Assembly: GCF_027925145.1 (NCBI RefSeq)
Contig: NZ_AP027130.1
Coordinates: forward strand, 1,302,001-1,366,000
From: Thermodesulfomicrobium sp. WS
GTDB taxonomy: Bacteria > Desulfobacterota > Desulfovibrionia > Desulfovibrionales > Desulfomicrobiaceae
DNA: 64,000 bases
Direction of reading: 5' to 3'
Position 1 is the stretch's first letter. Each line of letters starts with the position of its first letter. The notes beneath the pieces were generated by a model. That model saw only the letters and a program-made list of their open reading frames with translations, was not told the DNA's origin and made no database searches. A program made the translations under genes and the position numbers. Below are positions 55,567 through 64,000 of the stretch, one piece after another.

Positions 55567-57327
55567 ATGAGCACCATCAAAGACGTGCAGCAAATTCAAG
55601 CGTTGATTGCCGAGGGGAAGAAGAAGGGATTTTTGACGTTTCAGGAGCTCAGCAAGGCATTGCCCGCGGATGTGAACTCCCCAGAGCAGCTTGATGAGAT
55701 AATCAGTATTTTTGGGCAGCTGGATATTGATGTCGTTGATGAAAAGCTTGCGGGCGTGGAGCTCGACGACGACCTCGACGATGAGGTCAAGATCGACAAG
55801 ATTGAGCTCGTGGAAGACGAGGAGTCTGCGGATTATCCTACCCGCAGCAGTGACCCGGTGCGTATGTATTTGCGGGAGATGGGCGCTGTTGGGCTGCTTG
55901 ACCGCGAAGGCGAAGTGTACATCGCCAAGAAAATTGAAGCTGGAGAGATGGAAGTCCTCTACGCATTGGTGGAAGTCCCCGTTGCTGTGGAAGAGTTCAT
56001 CCGTGTTGGAGAAGACCTCAAGAACGGAACCATAAAACTGAAAGATGTCGTCAAAACTATCGAAGAAGATGATCCTTCGGAAGAAGAGATGAACCAGCGC
56101 GAACGGGTCATCAAGCTACTCGACGAAGTAAAGAATATTTATAAGAAAAAACAAAATATTTATGAAAAGCTTGATGAATGTGCAACGCTTTCCAAGAGAG
56201 TCTATGGTGTTCAGAAGAAGATCATGGAATATAAGGAAAGCGTCGTGCAATGTTTGCGTGACATCAAGCTTGAAAAAACTTTGGTGGATCGTATTATTGA
56301 GACGGTCAATGATTATGTCCGTCAGATGAATAACTGCAAGCGGGATATTTCCGCATACATTCTTTCGCTGGGCAAATCCCAAGAGGAAATATTCTCGATA
56401 TTCCGTCAGCTGGAAGAGCGCACCATCAACCCCGTGGTGGCGGCGCAAGAGCTCAATATGACCGTTGAAGAACTCTTTTCCTTCAAAGAAATGGTCAACG
56501 GCAAGATCGAGATTTTGCAGAAACTTCGGGAAAACGCCATGCACGACGTCGATAGTCTCGAGGAGATCCTCTGGCGTATTCGTAAAGGCAATGCGGATGC
56601 TTTGGATGCCAAGCAGGAGCTCATTCGTGCAAACCTCCGTCTTGTAGTTTCCATTGCCAAAAAATATACCAATCGTGGTTTGCAATTTCTTGACCTCATT
56701 CAGGAAGGCAATATCGGTCTGATGAAGGCCGTGGATAAGTTTGAATATCAGCGGGGATACAAGTTTTCCACTTATGCCACCTGGTGGATCCGGCAGGCCA
56801 TTACCCGCGCCATTGCCGATCAGGCTCGTACCATTCGGATCCCAGTGCACATGATTGAAACCATCAACAAACTGGTGCGTACCTCCCGCTATTTGGTACA
56901 GGAGTTGGGACGGGATCCTTCTCCCGAAGAGATCGCTGAGCGCATGGACTATCCGGTGGAAAAGGTGAAAAAGGTCCTGAAGATTGCCAAGGAGCCTATT
57001 TCTTTGGAAACTCCCATCGGTGATGAGGAAGACTCTTCCTTGGGGGATTTCATCGAGGACAAAAAGGCCTTGGCCCCAGCGGACGAGGTGGTGAACACCA
57101 AATTGGCAGAGCAGATCAATTTGGTGCTTTCGGACCTGACGCCCCGCGAAGAACAGGTGCTGCGCAAACGCTTTGGCATTGGGGAAAAGAGCGATCACAC
57201 CTTGGAAGAGGTGGGCAAGCTCTTCAATGTGACGCGTGAGCGTATCCGCCAGATCGAGGCCAAGGCCTTGCGTAAACTCCGGCATCCGGTGCGCAGCCAG
57301 CTCTTGCGGACCTTTTATGAATCCTAA
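55567..57327 (+). CDS. rpoD: RNA polymerase sigma factor RpoD (sigma70)
   Basis: The 586 residues show region 1.1 ([20 protein letters not shown]), region 1.2 with [18 protein letters not shown], a long non-conserved region, region 2 ([40 protein letters not shown]), region 3 and region 4 ([37 protein letters not shown]). It is the housekeeping sigma factor. It overlaps the following nuclease gene by 11 bases. Confidence 0.97.
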   Translation: MSTIKDVQQIQALIAEGKKKGFLTFQELSKALPADVNSPEQLDEIISIFGQLDIDVVDEKLAGVELDDDLDDEVKIDKIELVEDEESADYPTRSSDPVRMYLREMGAVGLLDREGEVYIAKKIEAGEMEVLYALVEVPVAVEEFIRVGEDLKNGTIKLKDVVKTIEEDDPSEEEMNQRERVIKLLDEVKNIYKKKQNIYEKLDECATLSKRVYGVQKKIMEYKESVVQCLRDIKLEKTLVDRIIETVNDYVRQMNNCKRDISAYILSLGKSQEEIFSIFRQLEERTINPVVAAQELNMTVEELFSFKEMVNGKIEILQKLRENAMHDVDSLEEILWRIRKGNADALDAKQELIRANLRLVVSIAKKYTNRGLQFLDLIQEGNIGLMKAVDKFEYQRGYKFSTYATWWIRQAITRAIADQARTIRIPVHMIETINKLVRTSRYLVQELGRDPSPEEIAERMDYPVEKVKKVLKIAKEPISLETPIGDEEDSSLGDFIEDKKALAPADEVVNTKLAEQINLVLSDLTPREEQVLRKRFGIGEKSDHTLEEVGKLFNVTRERIRQIEAKALRKLRHPVRSQLLRTFYES

Positions 57328-57973
57328 GGCGTGGCGCTTTTCGGCCCTGTTGTGGTTGGGCGCATTCTTATGCTTGCTTGCCACCAGGGCATGGGCGGCC
57401 GACTGGGTGCAGGTGCGTGCGGCGGTGGACGGCGATACCCTGGTATTGGCCAGCGGGCAGACGGTGCGTCTTGCGGGCATTGACGCCCCGGAACTTGGTC
57501 ACGACGGCCAGCCTGCGCAGTATTATGCCGCCCAATCCCGAGCAGAGCTGCAGCGGTTGGTGGATGGACAAATGGTGCGGCTTCAGGTCTTGGGGCGGGA
57601 TCGCTATGGCCGAATGCTCGCAGTAGTTTTTGGTCGCGACGGAGCGATGCTCAACGAGCGTATGGTTGCCCTGGGCGCTGTCTTTGTCTTCCCGCATAAA
57701 GACGACGAGGCGTTGTTCGATCGGCTCCTTTCGGCACAGCGTCTGGCCATGGATCGGGAGCTTGGATTTTGGCCGCGGATTTTACGCCTTCCCGCAGCCA
57801 GCGAGCGTTACGTGGGGACGCGAAGTTCGCGGCGCTTTCACCGCCTCTCGTGTCCTTACGCTTCGCGCATCAGCGCGCGCAACCGGCAGTATTTCGCCTC
57901 GTTGCGCAGCGCTTTTGCCGCAGGCTATTCCCCCTGCCGAACGTGCACTCCTTGGCCGCACTCATCGAGGTAA
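57317..57973 (+). CDS. Secreted staphylococcal-type nuclease with C-terminal Cys/His motif
   Basis: The 218-residue protein has a signal peptide ([15 protein letters not shown], cleavage near residue 27), an SNase-fold nuclease domain ([42 protein letters not shown]) and a C-terminal extension of about 45 residues with [12 protein letters not shown], then SPCRTCTP, resembling a small metal-binding tail seen on some secreted nucleases. ATG at 57317 lies inside the end of rpoD; translation coupling is likely. DNA or RNA preference is not known. Confidence 0.85.
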   Translation: MNPKAWRFSALLWLGAFLCLLATRAWAADWVQVRAAVDGDTLVLASGQTVRLAGIDAPELGHDGQPAQYYAAQSRAELQRLVDGQMVRLQVLGRDRYGRMLAVVFGRDGAMLNERMVALGAVFVFPHKDDEALFDRLLSAQRLAMDRELGFWPRILRLPAASERYVGTRSSRRFHRLSCPYASRISARNRQYFASLRSAFAAGYSPCRTCTPWPHSSR

Positions 57974-57981
57974 AGGACACT

Positions 57982-58755
57982 ATGTCTACCATTTCCGTGC
58001 GTGCCCCACGCCTCAAATCCGTTCTTCGCGCCTTTGTGGCCGAGGCCGAGGCAAGCGCTCTGCGGGTGAGGGATGCCCGGCATCTGGTGGACCTCAAGCG
58101 CGACCACAGCCTGCGGGTCATGGCCTTGGCCTCGCGTCTCCTCGAGATCCATAAGGTGGAGCCGTACGAAATCGGGATAGTCGCGGCACTCCTCCATGAT
58201 GTGGGGCGGTTTTCTCAGTTTGAGCAGTATCGCACCTTCCGGGATGCAGTATCCATCGACCACGGCGCTGCAGGCGCTGCATTGCTTGCCGCATCTTCCC
58301 TGCTCGATGCCTTCAGCGCATCGGAACAAGACGCTATCCGCTGCATCGTTTCCTTACACAATCGGCGGGTGCTTCCGGTTCTCGATCCGCCTTGGGATTT
58401 GCTCCTCCATGCGGTGCGGGATGCCGACAAGCTGGATATTGTACGAGTTGTTTTGAGTGCCTTGGAAAAAGGAGAAGTGGATTCCACCGTGACCCTGGGC
58501 CTGCGGACAGAGCCTGGCGTTAGCCCTGGTGTTCTGCAGACACTTTGCCGTGGTGAAGCCCCGGACTATGGACAATTGGTCTTTGTGGACGATTTCAAGC
58601 TCTTTCTGGCGGCATGGTCTGCGTGTCTCTCTTTCCAGGAGAGTCGGCGCATTTTCGCTCGGCGTCGGTACTTGCAGCGCATTTGGACCCTGCTTCCCCA
58701 AACACCTCCCATTGCGGAGCTCTTTGAGCGTTTTGCCGACGTCTTGCGTTCGTGA
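57982..58755 (+). CDS. HD-domain phosphohydrolase-like protein
   Basis: The 257-residue soluble protein has an HD domain with His near residue 37 (RDHSLRV), the central ALLHDVGRFSQFEQY and a later HNRR, typical of HD hydrolases. It is not an HD-GYP protein. Substrate unknown; nucleotide or second-messenger hydrolysis is possible. It starts 8 bases after the nuclease and ends the operon. ATG at 57982 follows AAAGGA; the frame upstream overlaps the nuclease. Confidence 0.82.
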   Translation: MSTISVRAPRLKSVLRAFVAEAEASALRVRDARHLVDLKRDHSLRVMALASRLLEIHKVEPYEIGIVAALLHDVGRFSQFEQYRTFRDAVSIDHGAAGAALLAASSLLDAFSASEQDAIRCIVSLHNRRVLPVLDPPWDLLLHAVRDADKLDIVRVVLSALEKGEVDSTVTLGLRTEPGVSPGVLQTLCRGEAPDYGQLVFVDDFKLFLAAWSACLSFQESRRIFARRRYLQRIWTLLPQTPPIAELFERFADVLRS

Positions 58756-58800
58756 TTGTTCTCGTGCCGTTTGCGGCCGGGTTTTTCTCAAAATTTCCAG

Positions 58801-60036
58801 TTATACTTTAAGGTCAGTGGTTTCCAGCAGGATCTTGGCGAGTAATTCGTCAAGGATTTGAAGAATCTGTCCGTATATCCCCCCGTATCCTGGAAAAGGC
58901 CCAAAGAGACGCTGGCGCATGCTGGTGAGGGCGCCTCCGCCGTACTCGGGTGAGCTGGGGTTTTGGGTCATGCTTCGGCGTTCCTGCACGAGGTAGCGGG
59001 CGGTCTCCTCGCAGAGTTTTTGGCAGAGCTCCAGGCATCGGGGGCTTTGCGTTTGCCACCAGCGGCGGGTGGAGGGAGAGACGGATAGGCTGAGGGCGGT
59101 GCTGAGCATGGCGAGTAGCGTGGTGAGGTGCGATGCAGGCACTCCCCGCCGCCAGCCGAGAAGCCATGGGGTGCGCCAGTTCAGGAGAAAATGGCGCTCC
59201 CCGAGGGCGATGAGATGGAGCAAGGCGGCGTGCATGGCGCTGAGTGCCGTGTCTTCCCAAGCCGGAGAGATGTGGCGGATATCCCACATGGGAATAGGGG
59301 CGGCAGGCAGACCGAGGAGTGTGGCCAACAGGGCGTTGGCCTGGGGAGATGCCGGGGTCTCCAGGTGGGCGTAGCTCAAGATGGCGCTGCCTGCGCCGAA
59401 GGGAGCGCGAAGGATGCACGGGTCGCCCTCAAGCCAGCGCGGGTGAAGGTTAATGCCGTAGATGGCTTCCCAGGCGGCCAGCTCGTCGCTGGCGATGTCG
59501 GCGAGCGGTAAGTCCGCCACCCAAAAATCAGGTCCTGGCCGTTGGTAGGTGGCGAGGACGTGGATGGCAGCGTCGGTGAGGTCGAACTGGGAGGGCCACC
59601 ACACCGGGAGCAAGGCCGCGCTGGCAGGGTGCTGGGGGACGTGGAGCCGGCAATACACATGGCCGCTGCAATTGGGCAGACGCTTGGAAGCAGACTTACG
59701 GCGCAGCTCACAGAGCCCAAGCAAGGCAGTGGCGTCTGTACGATGCAGGGCAAGCCCAGCTCCACCGCAGAAGCCAAGATACGTGCCGCCTGTTTCCACA
59801 TAGCGCCGAAGAGCCTCTCGTCCGGCATCTCCAAGGGCTTGGGCCTTGCGTCCTGCCCACCCGCCGGGGACCACGAGCACGGATGGCCGCAGACGATCGA
59901 GGGCCCCGGCAGCCACGTCCGCAGCACGCAGCAGGTGCGGACGGGCTCCCAGGGCGCAGAGCCCGCGCCAGGCAAGGAGCCCCCAGAGATGGGATTCGTC
60001 CCAAAGCAGAGCGAATGTGGGGAGTGTTGTCGGCAT
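58801..60036 (-). CDS. BPL_N-like (GATase-fold) protein
   Basis: The 411-residue protein begins MPTTLPTFALLWDESHLWGL and has VVPGGWAGRKAQAL then TYLGFCGGAGLALH, the strand and nucleophile elbow of the class I glutamine-amidotransferase-like fold called BPL_N. The C-terminal 150 residues are helical. Members are often seen near biotin or cofactor genes; here it follows tmcA instead. The start codon overlaps the T-run of a terminator and has a poor ribosome site, so expression may depend on read-through. Function unknown. Confidence 0.75.
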   Translation of the reverse strand: MPTTLPTFALLWDESHLWGLLAWRGLCALGARPHLLRAADVAAGALDRLRPSVLVVPGGWAGRKAQALGDAGREALRRYVETGGTYLGFCGGAGLALHRTDATALLGLCELRRKSASKRLPNCSGHVYCRLHVPQHPASAALLPVWWPSQFDLTDAAIHVLATYQRPGPDFWVADLPLADIASDELAAWEAIYGINLHPRWLEGDPCILRAPFGAGSAILSYAHLETPASPQANALLATLLGLPAAPIPMWDIRHISPAWEDTALSAMHAALLHLIALGERHFLLNWRTPWLLGWRRGVPASHLTTLLAMLSTALSLSVSPSTRRWWQTQSPRCLELCQKLCEETARYLVQERRSMTQNPSSPEYGGGALTSMRQRLFGPFPGYGGIYGQILQILDELLAKILLETTDLKV

Positions 60037-60072
60037 ATAAAAGGCCCCCGCGGCGTTTGCCGTGAGGGCCTT
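60036..60072 (-). terminator. Intrinsic terminator of the tmc operon
   Basis: On the minus strand AAGGCCCTCACGGC and GCCGCGGGGGCCTT form a 14-position stem (one mismatch, one G-T) with loop AAAC (60041-60072), followed by TTTTAT. The T-run runs into the ATG of the next gene. Confidence 0.88.
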
Positions 60073-60121
60073 GAAGTACCCTGGGATGCTCGCTCCGGCA
60101 AGTTGTGGGAATTTCTTCGGT

Positions 60122-60508
60122 CTACCGCTGATGGCACTGGCCGCAGGCCACCGGTCCCTTGCCTTTGCTCTTGTGGCATCCCACGCAGGCACCGTGGTAG
60201 GCTGCCCGCAATCCAGGTTGCCGGCCTTGTCCTTTCAGGCTGTGGCAGTCGCTACACGCACGATCTTCCGAGCTTTCTCCGGCCACGAGCTTGCCGTTTT
60301 GATAGACATGGTGGCAGATGGCGCAGTCATCCAGCCCGGATTTTTCATTGTGGGTGTCATGGTCAAAGACCGCCACGGGGCGGCTCAAGGTGCCAAACGC
60401 GTTGGTCTTCAATACGGTGTCCGTGCTCCATGCCGGCATGGCGCACAAAGCCAAAACCATTGCCCCAAGCAGGGCCCCAAGCCAGAGAGCGTGGTGACGT
60501 CGGGTCAT
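60122..60508 (-). CDS. tmcA: Tetraheme cytochrome c3, TmcA type
   Basis: The 128-residue periplasmic protein has a signal peptide ([19 protein letters not shown]) and four CxxCH motifs (CAICHH, CSDCH, CVGCH, CGQCH), with further His residues for bis-His ligation (FDHDTHNE). It fits the type II cytochrome c3 that feeds electrons into the Tmc complex from periplasmic hydrogenases via type I c3. It is the last gene of the operon, 1 base after tmcB; GGAGG precedes its ATG. Redox partner assignment follows the family. Confidence 0.92.
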   Translation of the reverse strand: MTRRHHALWLGALLGAMVLALCAMPAWSTDTVLKTNAFGTLSRPVAVFDHDTHNEKSGLDDCAICHHVYQNGKLVAGESSEDRACSDCHSLKGQGRQPGLRAAYHGACVGCHKSKGKGPVACGQCHQR

Positions 60509-60509
60509 A

Positions 60510-61826
60510 TTATTGGGCCTCCGGTTTTTCCATGCATTCGTAGATGATTTCGCCCAAGAATTTGAGCTCCATGTCCAGTTCGTATTTGTGGATGATGTCA
60601 TCCAATCCGCCGTGGCAATTGTGGCAGGGCGCGATGCAGAGTTTGACACCGGTTGCCTTGAGCTGTTCCGCCTTGGCCCGGTTGCTCTCCACCCGGGCAT
60701 TTTTGAACGGCGGACCGCAATTGATGACTCCACCGCCCGCGGCACAGCACAGGTTATGCTCCCGGTTGGGGTGCATCTCCACGAAGTTCTTGCAGAAGGC
60801 GCGCACGACTTCCCGCGCCTTTTCGTGCAGACCGCGACCGCGTACCACGTTGCACGGGTCGTGGAAGGTCACCGGCTCTTCAATTTGCTTGGCAACCTTG
60901 ATACGGCCTGCATTGAGGAGATCCCAATAGAATTCTAGGGCATGGATGACCGGGATCGGCGGCATGCGCCAGCCGAGCACGCGGTTGCCCGTATCGTACA
61001 CCGAGCGGAAGGCGTGGCCGCATTCGCCCATGACGATTTTTTTCACCCGCAGCCGGGCAGCGGTTTCGAAATGGGCGCGTTTGAGTCGGGCCATGATCTC
61101 GCTGTCTCCCGTAAACATGGCCATATCCGAGTTGTCCCAGCCTGGGGTGGTAGGCATCGTCCAGTCGAGGCCGGCAACATTCATAATGGCTGCAGCCTGG
61201 TAGATGAGCTGGGTACGGAATTTGGGTTCCGGCCCGATGACTGAATACATGATCTCCGCGCCTTCTTTTTCCAAGGGGATGCGGGCGGTGGGGAACTCGT
61301 CCCGAAGCTCGTCTTCTTGCCAGTGCAGGGCGTCGATCCATTCGTCGTCTTTGACCCACATCTGGTTGAGCGTGGCGGAGTGGGAGTGTGCGGTGTCTTG
61401 AATATAGAGCGGAGTGAGCTCCAATTTGTGGACAATGCGTCGAACCAGTGTCATCATATAGGCTATATCAATTCCAAATGGACAATATTGGACGCATCTT
61501 CTGCATAAATTGCATTCTGTTTGCGCGATCTGTGTCGCTTGTTTCATGAATTCCACAGAAACTTTGCCTTTGTTTTTGAGCATCGGCCAGATGGTTTGTT
61601 TGACCTTGCCAACGGGGGAATAGCTCGGGTCCCTGTCACGGGAGAGGTAGAAATGGCAAGCCTCCGAGCACAATCCGCAATGGGCGCAGGTTTCTACATA
61701 GGCCATGAGGCGGGCACCGGTTTCATTGCCAAGTACGGCGTTGATGGTGCGCTCGATACGCTCTGGAGTAAGGGCCTCTGCACCGCGTTCGATGCCTTCG
61801 TCTTTGATCCATACGCGTTCAGACAT
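60510..61826 (-). CDS. tmcB: Iron-sulfur/CCG-domain subunit TmcB
   Basis: The 438 residues have two [4Fe-4S] motifs (Cys47/50/53/57 in [11 protein letters not shown], Cys105/108/111/115 in [12 protein letters not shown]) and a C-terminal half with two Cys-rich CCG-like segments ([32 protein letters not shown]). It resembles HdrD and the matching subunits of Qmo/Dsr-type complexes and acts on the cytoplasmic side, where it is thought to pass electrons onward. It begins 18 bases after tmcC. Confidence 0.93.
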   Translation of the reverse strand: MSERVWIKDEGIERGAEALTPERIERTINAVLGNETGARLMAYVETCAHCGLCSEACHFYLSRDRDPSYSPVGKVKQTIWPMLKNKGKVSVEFMKQATQIAQTECNLCRRCVQYCPFGIDIAYMMTLVRRIVHKLELTPLYIQDTAHSHSATLNQMWVKDDEWIDALHWQEDELRDEFPTARIPLEKEGAEIMYSVIGPEPKFRTQLIYQAAAIMNVAGLDWTMPTTPGWDNSDMAMFTGDSEIMARLKRAHFETAARLRVKKIVMGECGHAFRSVYDTGNRVLGWRMPPIPVIHALEFYWDLLNAGRIKVAKQIEEPVTFHDPCNVVRGRGLHEKAREVVRAFCKNFVEMHPNREHNLCCAAGGGVINCGPPFKNARVESNRAKAEQLKATGVKLCIAPCHNCHGGLDDIIHKYELDMELKFLGEIIYECMEKPEAQ

Positions 61827-61844
61827 GGAGAATCTCCTTATTGG

Positions 61845-62504
61845 TTACCAATCTTTGACGTGGCGCACCATGCCGAATTCCGATCCAATGTATCCCCGCG
61901 TAAAAGGTGCAAAGAGCATATGGGACAGGCGGGTGAAGGGGATGCTCGCGATGAGGAGTTCTGCGGAGAGGATGTGCAGGAGTGTCACGAGCAGGGGGTC
62001 CCCCCATTGATGGTAGGCGAGGATGCCGGTGAGGAACGGGGCGGCCACAAGCCCCAACAGGGCAAAGTCGGTCCAGTCGGTGACAAAGGCCACTTCTGGG
62101 CGCACTACCCGGCGCACTCCAAAAAATATGCAGGCGCCGAGGACCGCGAAGGCGAGCACGTCGGCAACGAGGCCGGGGAGAGTGGCCCAGCCGATGCCAA
62201 CTCCTTCTTCCAGCAGGATCACATGGGCGGAAAGGAAGGCAAGGATGAGGAAAAAGCCGATGTGGAACAGAAAGGCCACCCCGACGAAGATGGGATGCAA
62301 ACGCATGTTCGTGGTGTTCCATGGAATGCTCCAGTTGATGATGGAGCGAATCGCATATTTCAGTGAAATATACGAAAAGAGGACCTGTTCTTTTTCTTTA
62401 GCGAGTTTGATGAGATGCCAGATGCGGTAGATGGATCCAACAACGAACACCGTCCAGGCGATCCAGGCAAGTGGTCCAGAGACGAAGACGTAGATTCGTT
62501 CCAT
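61845..62504 (-). CDS. tmcC: Membrane cytochrome b-type subunit TmcC
   Basis: The 219-residue protein has about five membrane spans and resembles the NarI/DsrM family. His residues at HPIFVGVAFLFHIGF and HILSAELLIASI are candidate heme b ligands. It connects the periplasmic TmcA with the cytoplasmic TmcB across the membrane. ATG at 62504 follows AGGAGGGAGT; an upstream in-frame ATG is not needed. Confidence 0.9.
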   Translation of the reverse strand: MERIYVFVSGPLAWIAWTVFVVGSIYRIWHLIKLAKEKEQVLFSYISLKYAIRSIINWSIPWNTTNMRLHPIFVGVAFLFHIGFFLILAFLSAHVILLEEGVGIGWATLPGLVADVLAFAVLGACIFFGVRRVVRPEVAFVTDWTDFALLGLVAAPFLTGILAYHQWGDPLLVTLLHILSAELLIASIPFTRLSHMLFAPFTRGYIGSEFGMVRHVKDW

Positions 62505-62512
62505 ACTCCCTC

Positions 62513-63775
62513 CTAGCCGCATATTGTGGAAACGCGTTCCACGATACGGACGTATGTATTATTGATGATTCCACGAATCAGAACAAGACTTCCATCGTCA
62601 CTGAATATTGGGTCCCAACACTCCGAAAATTCTTTGGAGTATGGCTTTCCATCCACGACGATGGTGTATTTTTTGGAACGTTCTACTTTTGCCGCAACGT
62701 GCGCGCCTTCGGGAGAAAATACCGGCTTCCAGCACATGTCGTACATTTCTGGCCACGCTTGGTCATCGACCATGACGGTCCAGCGTTCGTTTTCTTTGCC
62801 CAGCGCGGCGATTCTGCGTCCATCGTGGCTTACGGTGAGATCGAAAACCATGTCTCCAAAAGTGGTGCGCCATGCCTGTCCGTCCATAGCCACGGTCCAG
62901 CGGCCGTATTCGGGACATACCAAGGCGATCAGATGATCTCCTTTGGGGGTGTAGCGTTGGTGCCAAACCTGGAAGAATTGTGGCTTCCAGATCACCTGGC
63001 CATCCACGGCCATGCCCCATTTTCCTCCCAAGCGCACCGGCGCAGCGATGGCGTTGGTCTTCGGGTGAAAGCAGGGTTCCCACACTTGGGAAAAGGTTTC
63101 GTTCCATGTGGAGCCGTTGCAGGCAATGGTGTAGTCGAAAAGATTGAGTCGTACTTGGGCGGCGACGTGGGTGCCACTGGGGCTGATAACCGGCGTCCAG
63201 ACGTTAACGAAATTGCGCTCCCAGGCTTCTCCATCCACGGCGACGGAAAAGACCCCTTGCTTGAATTTGAAGATCTCCGCCTGTCCGAGGGGTTCGGTCT
63301 GGACTGCAGCCGCCGTGTGCGCTCCGTCCGCGCTGAGCACGAAGTTATTGGCATTGGCAAAGAGGTTGGGCCAGATCTCTCCGTCTTTGATCATTCCATA
63401 CTGCATGGAGTCACTGACACAGCATGCGATGACGGATCCATCTTCCGAAAAGAGGGTGTTCCACACAAAGCCATAGCCTTCTTCCCACGCCTCTCCATCT
63501 ACGGCAAGTTTCCAATCACCGTCGTTGACCAGGGCGGTAAGCCGCCCGTCCGGACTATAGCGGAGGTACCATACGCGGTCGAACTGGTTTTCCCAGAGCG
63601 CATCATTCACTTGCACCGTGTACGTCTCGTCCGCTGTTCGCACCACGGCGGCCACCTGTTCTCCATCTGGGCTTGCGTGGCTCTCTTCACGCCATGCGAT
63701 CTCGTCATTGTTCGTGCCGAGATCCACAACGGTTTTCGAACCAACACTCCAATCCCACTGTGTTTTTGGTGCCAT
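62513..63775 (-). CDS. tmcD: Trp-rich repeat subunit TmcD
   Basis: The 420-residue soluble protein has no signal peptide. It contains repeated units built as WxxxF-xxVWxPxFSPdG-xxxAAxVR-x-WxxxVdGxxW (for example FVNVWTPVISPSGTHVAAQV and MYDMCWKPVFSPEGAHVAAK), about seven in all, suggesting a beta-propeller. It is the first gene of the operon. AGGAGAGGGGT precedes the ATG. TmcD is the described but functionally unknown member of the complex; the repeat count is by eye. Confidence 0.88.
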   Translation of the reverse strand: MAPKTQWDWSVGSKTVVDLGTNNDEIAWREESHASPDGEQVAAVVRTADETYTVQVNDALWENQFDRVWYLRYSPDGRLTALVNDGDWKLAVDGEAWEEGYGFVWNTLFSEDGSVIACCVSDSMQYGMIKDGEIWPNLFANANNFVLSADGAHTAAAVQTEPLGQAEIFKFKQGVFSVAVDGEAWERNFVNVWTPVISPSGTHVAAQVRLNLFDYTIACNGSTWNETFSQVWEPCFHPKTNAIAAPVRLGGKWGMAVDGQVIWKPQFFQVWHQRYTPKGDHLIALVCPEYGRWTVAMDGQAWRTTFGDMVFDLTVSHDGRRIAALGKENERWTVMVDDQAWPEMYDMCWKPVFSPEGAHVAAKVERSKKYTIVVDGKPYSKEFSECWDPIFSDDGSLVLIRGIINNTYVRIVERVSTICG

Positions 63776-63869
63776 ACCCCTCTCCTTGTGTTAAAAAACA
63801 CATCGTTGTGTGAAGCCGTGTTCCGATTTTCATCACGTTTAAGTCGGAAAATCGGAATGTTTTGAAGTG

Positions 63870-63898
63870 CGGATAGCGTACAATTTTGACCATGTAAA
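63870..63898 (-). promoter_or_regulatory. Candidate promoter of the tmc operon
   Basis: On the minus strand TTTACA (63893-63898) and TATCCG (63870-63875) are 17 bases apart, in an AT-rich region (63776-64000) with no gene. The -10 is poor. Small inverted repeats (TACTC/GAGTA near 63924-63942; ACACA/TGTGT near 63799-63812) also occur here and could be operators. Confidence 0.4.
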
Positions 63899-64000
63899 TA
63901 TCTTTTCAGAATCAGACTGCTTTACTCGATAAAAAAGAGTAGTGTTCTAGTCGTCTTTTAAAGAGTTTTATTCAGATTGTTTGTGTCGGTTTTTTTGTGC

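Noticed and set aside
62526-63865. Long plus-strand frames opposite tmcD
   Set aside because: They oppose a gene with repeated Trp-rich units and a strong ribosome site, and show no motif.

Overview
The window is a dense, high-GC stretch of bacterial chromosome. It most likely comes from a sulfate-reducing deltaproteobacterium of the Desulfovibrionales type. The main evidence is a complete tmcDCBA set (tetraheme cytochrome c3, CCG/iron-sulfur subunit, membrane cytochrome b-like subunit, Trp-rich repeat protein), a selenocysteine tRNA, and several gene orders typical of that group: ftsH-folP-cdaA-ybbR-glmM-galU, tig-clpP-clpX-lon, and leuACDB after psd-pssA. The species cannot be read from the sequence. 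I saw no insertion sequence, prophage, CRISPR array or rRNA operon, so this is core chromosome and not an island.

Layout. 1-442: tail of an HD-GYP c-di-GMP phosphodiesterase. 642-736 (-): tRNA-Sec. 896-9875: ftsH, folP, the c-di-AMP module cdaA-ybbR-glmM, galU and priA, most of them overlapping or abutting. 9888-12812: asnS and an APC permease separated by tandem hairpins. 12872-18512 (-): glycine cleavage genes gcvH-gcvPA-gcvPB, then a Cys-rich PAS histidine kinase, a macro-domain protein and a metallo-hydrolase. 18623-19617: a secreted protein and convergent rlmH. 19670-23864: PilZ, ribbon-helix-helix, zinc-ribbon ParA, GT9 and CgeB-like glycosyltransferases in one overlapping run. 23874-29772: psd, pssA, leuACDB. 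29831-34788: an unrecognised protein, an EF-G paralogue, an XRE-cupin regulator and an acyl-CoA synthetase. 34903-38923: sbcD-sbcC. 38926-39672: a monoheme c-type protein with a DUF4079-like membrane protein. 39766-41655 (-): a long-chain acyl-CoA synthetase. 41802-48744: tRNA-Leu, tig, clpP, clpX, lon, tpx, ferritin. 48822-50730: DUF2062, rsmA, hup and a 55-residue membrane protein. 50863-58755: an enlarged macromolecular-synthesis operon, rpsU-yqeY-mutS2-dnaG-rpoD, followed by a secreted nuclease and an HD protein. 58801-63775 (-): a BPL_N-like protein and tmcA-B-C-D, read D first.

How the parts fit. Much of the window is housekeeping: protein quality control (FtsH, trigger factor, ClpXP, Lon), replication restart and repair (PriA, SbcCD, MutS2, primase), envelope precursor supply (GlmM, GalU, Psd, PssA, glycosyltransferases), one-carbon and leucine metabolism, and energy metabolism through Tmc. 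Two cyclic dinucleotides are represented: c-di-AMP synthesis (CdaA) and c-di-GMP turnover or binding (HD-GYP, PilZ).

The best candidates for undescribed biology are the PilZ-RHH-ParA-glycosyltransferase run, the c-type/DUF4079 pair, the 55-residue membrane protein after hup, and a recurring arrangement in which a terminator-like hairpin lies immediately before a start codon (APC permease, leuA, the BPL_N gene). A 36-bp duplication has also carried part of a terminator into the sbcD leader.
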